From: Dinoroseobacter sp.
Lineage (GTDB): Bacteria > Pseudomonadota > Alphaproteobacteria > Rhodobacterales > Rhodobacteraceae
Direction: 5' to 3'
NCBI GenBank assembly: GCA_017643385.1
Contig: JAEPNN010000001.1
Coordinates: 519,524 to 583,523, forward strand
Length of the DNA: 64,000 bases
Shown: positions 17,231 to 24,919 of the stretch, one piece after another
Numbering within the stretch: position 1 is the first letter of the stretch
Layout: each line of letters opens with the position of its first letter
Program-made: the position numbers and the translations under genes
The notes under the pieces: generated by a model
Database searches by the model: none
What the model was told of the DNA's origin: nothing
What the model saw: only the letters and a program-made list of their open reading frames with translations

Positions 17231-18111
17231 GCCTTTGCCATCTTTCTTTCGCTGAGGAGCATCCGCACGTACCAGGCCGAGATCAGCATCATAATCGCGG
17301 TCAGGATCCAGGCGAGTGCCGAGGCGTACCCCATGTCGAACCACTTGAAGCCGACGTTGAAGATGAAGAACGCCATCGTCTCGGTCGAGGTGCCGGGGCC
17401 GCCGCCGGTTAGCGTGACGACCTGGTCGAACATCTTGAGCGCGAAGATCGTTTTCAAAACTGCCGTCACCAGCAGGACGCCCTTCATCTGCGGCAGGACG
17501 ATCCCGAAGATAATCCGCAGATTGGACGCGCCATCGATGCGTGCGGCTTCTTCCGTTTCGCGCGGTATGGATGCCAGACCCCCGAGGCACATGAATGTCA
17601 TGTATGGCGTCCAGTGCCAAACATCGGTGATGACGAGAATCGCCATGGCGAGGTCGGGGCTGGCCAACCAGGGTGTGCCTTCAAGGGCAGGAAAGACCGC
17701 TCCGATGCCCTTGGCCAAAACGCCGAATTCCGGGTTGAACATGAAGCGGTAGCTGACGCCGATCAGAGCCGGGCTCATCGCGAAGGGAAGGATCAGGATA
17801 ATTCTGGTGAAGGTATGCATCCGGCCTTTGCGGCGCAGCAGAAGCGCCAGCGACATCGCAAGGACCAGTGTCAAGATTACGCTTGTCACGACGAAGATCG
17901 TGGTGACCCAGAGAGAATTCTGAAAGCCGCTTTCCGATGCGGCGTGGACATAGTTCTCGACACCCACGAACCCGCTGGGCCTCCGCTGCTTCGTCAGGTC
18001 CCATTCGCGGAACGAGGTGACGAAGGAATAGCCGAGCGGGTAGAGCGTCGTCGCCAGCACGATGATGAAGGCTGGGATCAGCAACGCATAGGACAGCGTC
18101 TTTTCTTTCAC
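17227..18111 (-). CDS. Sugar ABC transporter permease, MalF/UgpA type
   Basis: 294 residues from GTG 18111 (MKEKTLSYALLIPAFIIVLA), chosen because a GGGGGATC purine-rich site lies about 8 bases upstream. An ATG at 18165 would add 18 residues with no membrane character. Six membrane helices; EAA loop is TEEAARIDGASNLRIIF near 195. Pairs with the MalG-type permease, with which it overlaps by 4 bases. It follows the binding-protein gene by 78 bases. Confidence 0.92.
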   Translation of the reverse strand: MKEKTLSYALLIPAFIIVLATTLYPLGYSFVTSFREWDLTKQRRPSGFVGVENYVHAASESGFQNSLWVTTIFVVTSVILTLVLAMSLALLLRRKGRMHTFTRIILILPFAMSPALIGVSYRFMFNPEFGVLAKGIGAVFPALEGTPWLASPDLAMAILVITDVWHWTPYMTFMCLGGLASIPRETEEAARIDGASNLRIIFGIVLPQMKGVLLVTAVLKTIFALKMFDQVVTLTGGGPGTSTETMAFFIFNVGFKWFDMGYASALAWILTAIMMLISAWYVRMLLSERKMAKA

Positions 18112-18189
18112 GTCAGGATCCCCCGGACAAAATTTGTTGCCAATTGGAAAAGGGGCAGGCCGCAAAGCGACCCAACCCTCCCAGTGGGG

Positions 18190-19467
18190 TTACCGGATTG
18201 CGGCGATCTCTTCGGCGGCCTTGTTGAGGGCGGCCTTTGTGTCGGTCTCTTCGCCTGAGGCCAGGCTGGAGATTGCGGTCTCGAGAATCTCGGCGATACG
18301 CGGCCAGTCGTCCCCGAACTCGATGCCTTCGGCGGTCGCTAAAGCGTCAGCGGCGGCCTGGTGCATGCCGCCCCAGCGGGCATTGACCTCTGGGTCGGTC
18401 AGGTTCGACATGTGGACCGCAACAACCTCGTTGCCGTTCGGGTCGAGCAGAACCTCACGCTCCAGCGCAGGGTCGGTCAGCCAGCCGAGGAATTCCGCGG
18501 CGGCGTCCTTGTTGTTCGAGCCTTCCGTCACGCCGAAGATCCACGTATTGGTATAGGTTGTGCGGTCCGCTCCCGAGATAGAGGGCAGGGAGGTGAACCC
18601 CACCTGTTCAGCTGTAAGCTTCGACTGTTCAGGGTCGGTGAGCTGCGAGCGGACCCACCACCAGACCGGCAGCATCGCGGAATTGCCTTGCTTGAAGCTG
18701 TTGACAGCATCCTGTTCGACAAACACCGCCGAGCCAGCCGGAGCAATCTGGTCTTCCTGAAGGAAGCCGACATACATGTCGGTCGCGGCAGTGCCCGCGT
18801 CGGAGTTGAAGATCGGGCCGCCGTCGGCATCGAACAGATCGCCGCCTTTGCCCCAAAGCAGGTTCATCCAGACCATAAGATTTTGGCCGTTCAGCTTGCC
18901 GTAGGGAAGTGCCACGCCAGCCGCATCGGTACTGTCCTGAATGGCCTTCGCGGCTGCCACCATGTCTTCCCATGTTGCGGGCGGTTCTACGCCTGACTGC
19001 TCGAACAAGTCGGTCCGGTAGAACAGAAGTTGAACGTGGCCGCGAACTGGAAGCCCGACAAGCTTCCCGTTCAAAATCCCATGCCGCAAATGCGCCTTCG
19101 GGAAATCGCTTAGGTCCGTGCCCTGGGCTTCGATTTCGTCGCCGATCGGCTGGAGGAGCATCTGCAGCGAAGGCACCCACTGATCCATGATCGACACGAC
19201 ATCATAGTCGCCTCCGCCCGCGACCATCTCGGTGGTCAGAGCTTCTTTCATGTTGGGGAAGGGAACGTAGTCATAGACCACGTCGATCCCTGTTGCCTCC
19301 TCGAACGCGGCCAGGCGGGCCTCATGCGCCTCGAATTGGCTCGACTTCACTGCAAGTACGTTGACGGTTTGTCCGTCGAACGGTTTTCCCTCTGTCGCTT
19401 CCCAGGCAAAGGCCTGCATGCCGAAGAGCGAGACAGCGATGGCGAGTGAGCTGGTGATGCTTTTCAT
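18190..19467 (-). CDS. Extracellular solute-binding protein (sugar ABC importer)
   Basis: 425 residues with a Sec signal peptide (MKSITSSLAIAVSLFGMQAF, cleavage about residue 21-23). The mature part matches family 1 extracellular solute-binding proteins: an early FDGQTVNVLAVKSSQFE strand, FEEATGIDVVYDYVPFPN, and many aromatic residues expected for carbohydrate contact. It is the first gene of the operon, following the divergent promoter region shared with the GntR regulator. Substrate is presumably the sugar acid, glycoside or lactone degraded by the downstream enzymes. Confidence 0.92.
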   Translation of the reverse strand: MKSITSSLAIAVSLFGMQAFAWEATEGKPFDGQTVNVLAVKSSQFEAHEARLAAFEEATGIDVVYDYVPFPNMKEALTTEMVAGGGDYDVVSIMDQWVPSLQMLLQPIGDEIEAQGTDLSDFPKAHLRHGILNGKLVGLPVRGHVQLLFYRTDLFEQSGVEPPATWEDMVAAAKAIQDSTDAAGVALPYGKLNGQNLMVWMNLLWGKGGDLFDADGGPIFNSDAGTAATDMYVGFLQEDQIAPAGSAVFVEQDAVNSFKQGNSAMLPVWWWVRSQLTDPEQSKLTAEQVGFTSLPSISGADRTTYTNTWIFGVTEGSNNKDAAAEFLGWLTDPALEREVLLDPNGNEVVAVHMSNLTDPEVNARWGGMHQAAADALATAEGIEFGDDWPRIAEILETAISSLASGEETDTKAALNKAAEEIAAIR

Positions 19468-19517
19468 GGTGTCCTCCCTGTTGCTTCACGAACCGTAGTC
19501 GAAGCGAATATATTTCG

Positions 19518-19543
19518 TCAATAAGATCATTGATAATTTTATC
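19518..19543. promoter_or_regulatory. Candidate GntR operators between the divergent regulator and catabolic operon
   Basis: Two short inverted repeats adjoin in the 148-base divergent gap: TCAAT-N6-ATTGA (19518-19533) and GATAA-TT-TTATC (19532-19543). The stretch is AT-rich relative to its surroundings. Position between a GntR regulator and its likely target operon makes them candidate operators; no footprint information is available. Confidence 0.4.
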
Positions 19544-19615
19544 TTGGCAGGTCTGCGCGCCACGTGTTAGGAGAAGAAATCAAGCTAAAAACGCCTCGCG
19601 AGCGGAGCCGAGAGA

Positions 19616-20269
19616 ATGCAGGAAACCTTGATTGAAGACCTTGAAAACGACATTATATTCGGCCTTTACGCGCCGGGCGCGCGGATTGTCGAAGATAGGA
19701 TCATGGAGCGCTACGGCGCCAAACGCCATGCGGTTCGGAACGCGTTTGCCGTTCTCGAAAGCCGTGGTCTTCTGATCCACAGGCCGAATCGAGGTGTCGA
19801 GGTTGTCGATTTCACACCGGATGAGGTCGATGCGCTCTACGACGTGCGGATTATTCTTGAAACCGCTGCCGCGGAAAGAACCTCGTTACCCTGTTCCGCT
19901 GAACTCGCTGACAAGCTCGAAGATATCGCACGTCGTCACGAAATGGCTGCGAAGGAAAAGGACTTCCGGGCGGTGTTCTGGTTGAACCAGGAGTTCCATG
20001 AACTGCAATATTCCTGCTGCGGAAATTCGCGTCTTGCAGAGATGATTGGAAACCACGCCCGCGCGGCGCAGCCCATCCGGGTCGTCAAGTACGACGATGC
20101 CGAGCACATGAACACAATCGTGGCGCAACATTTCGCCATCATCGATGCCATGCGCGGAACTTCGACAGAGGCGCTTGTCGATGCTGTCCGAGCCCACCTC
20201 CCCGCCTCAGCCGAGGCCTACCGTGTGTTGTACGAACGCCGTTTTGGGAGGAGCGCTGCAACTTCTTGA
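19616..20269 (+). CDS. GntR-family transcriptional regulator (FadR/FCD subfamily)
   Basis: 217 residues. N-terminal winged helix with DIIFGLYAPGARIVEDRIMERYG and AVRNAFAVLESRGLLIHRPNRGVEV. The C-terminal FCD ligand-binding domain contains the Asp/His residues that usually hold a metal (YDVRIILETAAAERT, FHELQYSCCGN, AQHFAIIDAM). It is divergently placed to the ABC/tetronate operon and most likely its repressor, responding to a sugar-acid intermediate. It begins 148 bases from the binding-protein start. Confidence 0.9.
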   Translation: MQETLIEDLENDIIFGLYAPGARIVEDRIMERYGAKRHAVRNAFAVLESRGLLIHRPNRGVEVVDFTPDEVDALYDVRIILETAAAERTSLPCSAELADKLEDIARRHEMAAKEKDFRAVFWLNQEFHELQYSCCGNSRLAEMIGNHARAAQPIRVVKYDDAEHMNTIVAQHFAIIDAMRGTSTEALVDAVRAHLPASAEAYRVLYERRFGRSAATS

Positions 20270-20383
20270 AGGCTTGCTAGTTTGGCACTCGAATGAACCT
20301 TGATTGTTTGACGTCATCGCCAATGGGACAGTTTAGGTCGATTTGATAAGGAATGGTTTCTGGCACATCGTCACCGCCAATGA

Positions 20384-20632
20384 GTGGAGATGAGACAGAA
20401 ACCCGGACCACGAAAAAGCCACGGCGAGAAAGTTGTCAAAGACATCCGTCGGGCGACCCGCAAGCAGTATTCGGCTGAAGAGAAGATCCGGATCGTGCTG
20501 GACGGCCTGAGGGGCGAGGATAGCATTGCCGAGTTGTGCCACCGTGAAGGCATCGCACAGAGCCTGTATTACAGCTGGTCCAAGGAGTTCCTTGAAGCAG
20601 GGAAGAAGCGCAAGCGAAGATACTTGAGATAA
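20384..20632 (+). pseudogene. Truncated IS3-family transposase OrfA
   Basis: Up to 82 codons (GTG 20384 or ATG 20390). YSAEEKIRIVLDGLRGEDS followed by IAELCHREGIAQSLYYSWSK is the helix-turn-helix of IS3-family OrfA. After FLEAGKKR the frame goes into KRRYLR and stops, where complete OrfA proteins continue into a leucine-zipper region. No OrfB with a DDE core follows. The imperfect repeat GTCATCGCCAATG (20312) / GTCACCGCCAATG (20369) lies just upstream. It is an insertion-sequence remnant, not a working element. Confidence 0.85.
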
Positions 20633-21216
20633 AAACCTCAGATCGTGTTTCATCACGTTTAAAGAGCGAGGGTTTTCCGCATTTTAAATCGTAGTCGAAA
20701 CTCGTTTCAAACGAGGAAACTATACTTTAGTATATAAAGTATATCCAAAGTCGTCCTTGTTCATTTGAGACAACTTATGAAGGCTACTATTGTTCCGGCA
20801 GGACACCAAACGATAGAGTGCTTGGCAAGGATCAGAATACGCCCCACGTACTGAACGCGCTGAGTTGCTCTGTCGTTTTATTACCGTGTCTCTTGTCCCA
20901 GCACGGTTACTGCTAGGATCCGCATCGCTGGATTCGGTCCCCGCATTTTGGGAGGATGCGGGGATTTCCTGTTTTTCCTCCGACGCACTGCAAGTTTGGG
21001 TAAGATCGTCAGTGATTGGCACGAGCCCCACCAGGACCTAACAATTTGTGGCTATCGAAACCGCAATAAACTCCAAGAACACGTTTGGGGTAAGCGTAGG
21101 ATTATCCCATAAATGGTTTGAAGTGCAGCAACACGGAACAAAACGAAAAACGGCTTTTGAAGAAAACGATCTGGACCTTGGGCACCAGGACTTCAGGCAA
21201 GATCGCGGAGCCACAA
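20633..21216. other. Gene-poor region between IS remnant and UbiB-like kinase gene
   Basis: No supported gene in about 580 bases. It holds a 15-base palindrome CTCGTTTCAAACGAG (20701-20715), an inverted repeat ATACTTT-N7-AAAGTAT (20722-20742) and the GC-rich hairpin listed separately. Short frames on both strands (20720-21031 minus, 21048-21281 plus) show no recognisable motif. The density of inverted repeats beside an IS fragment suggests rearranged or foreign DNA. Confidence 0.5.
20939..20976 (+). terminator. GC-rich hairpin with T-rich tail
   Basis: Perfect 8-base arms CCCCGCAT (20939-20946) and ATGCGGGG (20956-20963) with a 9-base loop are followed by a T-rich stretch (ATTTCCTGTTTTT). 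This is terminator-like for plus-strand transcription, yet no plus-strand gene except the IS remnant lies upstream. Confidence 0.5.
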
Positions 21217-22539
21217 TCAAAGAACATTTTCGAGCATTTTACGCACTGGCAAGCGTGCGCCCAATCTTGAGGCGAGACTAAATACGCCACCCAGCTTTCG
21301 TTGAACCAAGAGAACATCCATGGGAACTGCCGGTGGCTCGAAACCATCCTCAGCCAAGGCAATCCCGTCTTGTTGCAAGCGACGAGCCAGGCTCTGATCA
21401 GCGCAGTCAAACACGTCACTCTCGCGTAACGTCTGCATGACCAAATCGATCATCTCCATCAGGCGTTCACGGTGTCTCACCGCCAAGTTTGGTGAGAAAA
21501 AGCCCAGTGAGTCCGCTGCGGATTGAAGATTCTGGCTGTCATTTTCAAGTCCAGCAACAAGAAGATTTCGGTACCCCTCCACGATATGATCGTCGATCTC
21601 CGTACTTGCCCCGAAATCTAGAAGAACAATTTTTTTACTGTCTGGTTGATACCGATAGTTGGCAAAGTTCGGATCGGTCTGCATCACCTTGAAAGCGAAA
21701 AGCTCGCGAAGCGTCAGCATCACAAGTTTGCCAGCGATATCATTCCGAATGTCTTGAGATGCCTCTTCAAGATCTTCGATGGGGACCGAGTCGATGTAGT
21801 CCATCGCCAAGATCGCATCAGAGGACCAATCTCGCGCAAGTTCTGGGACAACGAATTCGTCGCTATCTGCAAGGAGTTCGCCAAATTGCACAAGCGCGCG
21901 AGCTTCCCTGCGGTAATCGGTTTCTTCGTGGAGCTGTCGTTTGGCCTCATCGAGGTATGTTTCCAGATCAAACGACTTTGGCAAAAGCCCTGTTGCACGG
22001 GCCAACATACCCAAATTTGCAACATCGCTGTCGATGCTTTCCGCGACCCCTGGGTATTGGACCTTGATCGCCAAATCACGACCATCTCGCGTCTGAACCC
22101 TGTGAACCTGTCCGATCGAGGCTGCCGCAATTGGACGCGTGTCGAAGTGGCGAAACGCCTTGTGCCATCCGGGCGGCCAGTTCGCATTCAAGACAGATTT
22201 CAACTGCGACGGGGGCATGAAATGTGCGTTTGATCTCAGGCGCGCAAAGATGTCTGCTAGCTCTCTGGGAAACACCTCTCCGGTGTCCATGGAAAGGAGC
22301 TGTCCAAGCTTCATTGCAGCGCCGCGCATATGTGCAAGCTCATCGGCAATGCGGCGCATGCTGGTTGGTGTAAGCAAAAGATCTTGAAGCCGTGGCCGTC
22401 GTCCGCGCGTCAGCTCCGCCGCTCCCCTGAGGGCTATGTCACCGAGAAGACCCCCGGCCAGTCCTCCGACCCGACCGGCTCGTACAAGTCTGCCGGACGG
22501 GACGCGAAGCGCTCTCACAGTTGGACTGTTGTCTTTCAC
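21217..22539 (-). CDS. ABC1/UbiB (AarF) family atypical protein kinase-like protein
   Basis: 440 residues. The ABC1 hallmark KxGQ is in AAMKLGQLLSMD, followed by the Ala-rich nucleotide loop RPIAAASIGQVHRVQ, a catalytic Lys in LAIKVQYPG, the Glu of HEETDYRREA, and the metal site VLLDFGAS. A D-x-N-x-x-N catalytic loop is seen as QTDPNFANYRY. Members act in ubiquinone synthesis or quinone/lipid homeostasis; this shorter type (AarF-domain protein) is distinct from the membrane-anchored UbiB. It overlaps the upstream membrane-protein gene by 4 bases (ATGA). Confidence 0.88.
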   Translation of the reverse strand: MKDNSPTVRALRVPSGRLVRAGRVGGLAGGLLGDIALRGAAELTRGRRPRLQDLLLTPTSMRRIADELAHMRGAAMKLGQLLSMDTGEVFPRELADIFARLRSNAHFMPPSQLKSVLNANWPPGWHKAFRHFDTRPIAAASIGQVHRVQTRDGRDLAIKVQYPGVAESIDSDVANLGMLARATGLLPKSFDLETYLDEAKRQLHEETDYRREARALVQFGELLADSDEFVVPELARDWSSDAILAMDYIDSVPIEDLEEASQDIRNDIAGKLVMLTLRELFAFKVMQTDPNFANYRYQPDSKKIVLLDFGASTEIDDHIVEGYRNLLVAGLENDSQNLQSAADSLGFFSPNLAVRHRERLMEMIDLVMQTLRESDVFDCADQSLARRLQQDGIALAEDGFEPPAVPMDVLLVQRKLGGVFSLASRLGARLPVRKMLENVL

Positions 22540-23363
22540 TGTCTCTTATCCATCTCGCGGGGTGTTAGAGCTGTTGCTCTGGGAAATACGTAAGGGACAC
22601 GGTCCCGGTAACGTTGGAACCGCTCACCATACCGGGCTTCAAAACGGCGCTCTTTGAGCAACGGGGCAGCAAGGCAGTAGAGCGTAAGACTGATCGCCAG
22701 TGCAAGCTGATCAGGTGTCCAAACTGGAACAGTCCACAACGTCAGAGCGAAAGCCACATAGATTGGCTGGCGGATCACTCGAAACAAGCCGGTTGTCGGC
22801 ATGTCGGGAAAGCGTGGCTTTACGTTTTTCATCAACGACATCCAGCCCAACGCGCCGGCCTGAACCTCAGCACCTGCGTCCCAGCTCGCCTTTAACAGTA
22901 AAAGCCACGCTGTGGCGTAGGCCACAGACAACCCCCAAAGCGCCCATCCGTCCGCGCTCCACCAGACGGTACCGGTGGGGGTCCAGAGTGCAAAGAGTGC
23001 GATAAGTTGCAGCGACGCAATGATTGCGTAGGTGGTTGTCGTGAGTGTTATCCCATGTGGTCCGGGGATCAGGCGAGCGAGCCAGCGCATTCCTGGTCCT
23101 GTCAAAAGGAATGAATGTAGCAGCGGAAATTGAACGATGAGCAGTGCATTTGCCAATATTGCATAGGGCCAAGCTACTGATCCGATACTCCGGCTCATCC
23201 CAAAATACATGGCCAAGATCATAGCGAGGACCGCGACTGCAAAGATTGAATGAACTAGGAGACCAGACAGGAGCGCGAGCGTAATTCGTGGTAGTCCAGG
23301 CGCTGGCCTCAGGGTTCCAACAACGAGAGCTGTCAGGCGTTCGGTATGTGTCTCTACGGCCAT
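22536..23363 (-). CDS. Isoprenylcysteine methyltransferase/NnrU-like integral membrane protein
   Basis: 275 residues from ATG 23363; ATG 23402 would add 13. About six hydrophobic helices. The C-terminal half has a PEMT/ICMT-like methyltransferase pattern: TGLFRVIRQPIYVAF, then LLKERRFEARYGERFQRYRD. The middle resembles NnrU/DUF1295-type proteins. Such proteins methylate small lipophilic or prenyl substrates in the membrane. Coupling to a UbiB-family gene suggests quinone or lipid chemistry, by inference. The 23363 start is favoured because it overlaps the stop of the upstream small ORF by 10 bases, consistent with coupling. Confidence 0.75.
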   Translation of the reverse strand: MAVETHTERLTALVVGTLRPAPGLPRITLALLSGLLVHSIFAVAVLAMILAMYFGMSRSIGSVAWPYAILANALLIVQFPLLHSFLLTGPGMRWLARLIPGPHGITLTTTTYAIIASLQLIALFALWTPTGTVWWSADGWALWGLSVAYATAWLLLLKASWDAGAEVQAGALGWMSLMKNVKPRFPDMPTTGLFRVIRQPIYVAFALTLWTVPVWTPDQLALAISLTLYCLAAPLLKERRFEARYGERFQRYRDRVPYVFPRATALTPREMDKRQ

Positions 23364-23521
23364 GTTGAGGCTCTGCACTTGTTCAGCGCATTCGCGTTGC
23401 ATGCGTTGATAATGCGTGGATTTGTATTTTGGACGATACCCAAAGCCACAGCTGCAGTTTCCCGCATCGTTGCGCGTTCACGGATGTGGCTTTCAAGATT
23501 TGCTGTTTTCGTTTTTGACAC
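23354..23521 (-). CDS. Small hypothetical protein, 55 residues
   Basis: A short frame from GTG 23521, reading MSKTKTANLESHIRERATMR and then an Ala/Asn-rich tail with two Cys, ending CRASTWP. Support comes from a strong ribosome binding site (GGAGAGG, 8 bases before the GTG), a reading frame that stops at the ATG of the membrane-protein gene (10-base overlap), and its position at the head of a three-gene unit. No homologue is recognised. It could instead be a leader peptide that couples translation, or a chance frame. Confidence 0.45.
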   Translation of the reverse strand: MSKTKTANLESHIRERATMRETAAVALGIVQNTNPRIINACNANALNKCRASTWP

Positions 23522-23611
23522 TCGCTGACCTCTCCTCAGGAGTTATTCGTGTGTCGAACCGTAACGGATGACTTTCGCGTCAATACGTCGCTTCATGTCA
23601 AGTGCGATACA

Positions 23612-23673
23612 GGAGCGGTTGTTGAACCAGAAGAGAGACTGGTCTCAACCAACACTCAAAGAATGACCGCTCC
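23612..23673. repeat. 62-base imperfect inverted repeat (possible structured RNA)
   Basis: Outer arms GGAGCGGT (23612-23619) and ACCGCTCC (23666-23673) are perfect. Inside, GTTGA-ACCAG (23621-23630) pairs with CTGGT-TCAAC (23639-23649) apart from a one-base bulge. It lies between the AEC transporter stop and the small-ORF unit. On the plus strand a CGG/CCG mini-stem and six T follow. It may be a terminator of the AEC transcript, a small RNA, or a mobile palindromic element. Confidence 0.55.
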
Positions 23674-23711
23674 CCTCGGTAACCCGAACTTTTTTATCTG
23701 ATGTCGGCCTT

Positions 23712-24659
23712 CTAGATATCGAGCAGGAACAAGAGCCCGCTGATCGTAAAAAACGACAATAAAGTCATCACAAGCATTGCCGTAGCGGCCTGCTCCTCTT
23801 GCCCATATTTTTGTGCCAGAACAGGATAGAGCGTCATCGCCGGTGTTGCCGCCATAATGATTGCAGCATTGCGTAAATTTGGACTAACAGAGCCCGCTCC
23901 GATGAGTTCTAAGAAACCAAAACTCATCCAAACAGCCAGTGGAAGAAGGATCAGCTTTCCCGCGACGACGCTAAAAATCCGTTTTCCAACAGACCTGATT
24001 GAAATGCCGACCAGTGTTCCGCCAATTACAAACAAACAAACCGCAGCGCTTGATTGTGCGATCAGGTCGATACCCTTTGTTGCAAAGTTCGGTATCGGGA
24101 GCTGGGTAACCGAAACTACAATGCCCGCAACCATGGCCAATACAATTGGGTTCGTACTGACGCGATGAAGAACGAGTTTCACCATTGATCGCCCACGCAA
24201 TGTCGGTGCAGAGGCGCGCTCTGCCAGGATCAGTACCAGCGGAATGACCACCAAGTTCTCGACAATAATATTTAAGGCCAAAGCCGTTGGGGCAATGGTG
24301 GGCAGCACCATCATCAAAAGCGGGTATCCTACAAATCCACTGTTCGCACAGGCCATACCCGTTGCATCAAACGTGCTTGAGAGTGGGTTTGTTTTCCAAA
24401 GGATGCGAGACAGAAAGTAGCCGAGTAGGAGGACACTGAGCGAAGCCACAAGATATCCGGACAGATAGGCGAAATTTGAAATTTCGTTAAATCCCCGACC
24501 TGAAACAGCACTGAAGATCAGCGCAGGTAACGCCAGGTTCAGGACATATCTTCCCAGAACCTCTAGCCCATCGCGAGACAACACTTTCCGGGCAACGGCA
24601 AAATATCCAATTGCGATGATGAAAAAGATGGTTCCGGTTGTTGAAAGGACTGCGGTCAC
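23712..24659 (-). CDS. AEC (auxin efflux carrier) family transporter
   Basis: 315 residues from GTG 24659, preferred over ATG 24692 because AAAGGG lies 6 bases upstream of the GTG. About ten membrane helices in the BART/AEC pattern: an N-terminal IIAIGYFAVARKVLS, then NLALPALIFSAVS, a central ANSGFVGYPLLMMVL with conserved Asn, and the C-terminal AAIIMAATPAMTLYPVLAQ. Bacterial members export or import small carboxylates such as malate or malonate. No enzyme operon adjoins it, so the substrate is unknown. Confidence 0.88.
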   Translation of the reverse strand: MTAVLSTTGTIFFIIAIGYFAVARKVLSRDGLEVLGRYVLNLALPALIFSAVSGRGFNEISNFAYLSGYLVASLSVLLLGYFLSRILWKTNPLSSTFDATGMACANSGFVGYPLLMMVLPTIAPTALALNIIVENLVVIPLVLILAERASAPTLRGRSMVKLVLHRVSTNPIVLAMVAGIVVSVTQLPIPNFATKGIDLIAQSSAAVCLFVIGGTLVGISIRSVGKRIFSVVAGKLILLPLAVWMSFGFLELIGAGSVSPNLRNAAIIMAATPAMTLYPVLAQKYGQEEQAATAMLVMTLLSFFTISGLLFLLDI

Positions 24660-24895
24660 ATATTGCCCTTTCACAATTGCCGTATGCTGCAAAATCGTCG
24701 CTTATTGAGCGCGCAGCACTAAGAAACCCAACCTCCTTGTAACGCTAAAAGTGAAGGCGTCCAGTGACTTGCTGGGAAAGTGGACCTTTCCAAGCACCAC
24801 GAGGCAAACATTCCTGCAAGTCCCACATGTCTGCCCGATGCCAGCTGGAGCCCGAATATTGAAGGACGCTGGCCGCCATTCTACGGCACGCTTGC

Positions 24896-24914
24896 AGGTA
24901 AGCGCGCCTTACCT
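24896..24914. other. Hairpin after the SDR stop codon
   Basis: Perfect 7-base arms AGGTAAG (24896-24902) and CTTACCT (24908-24914) enclose five bases, CGCGC. It lies five bases after the minus-strand SDR stop, so it may stabilise or end that transcript, although no T-tract follows. Confidence 0.4.
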
Positions 24915-24919
24915 TGCCC

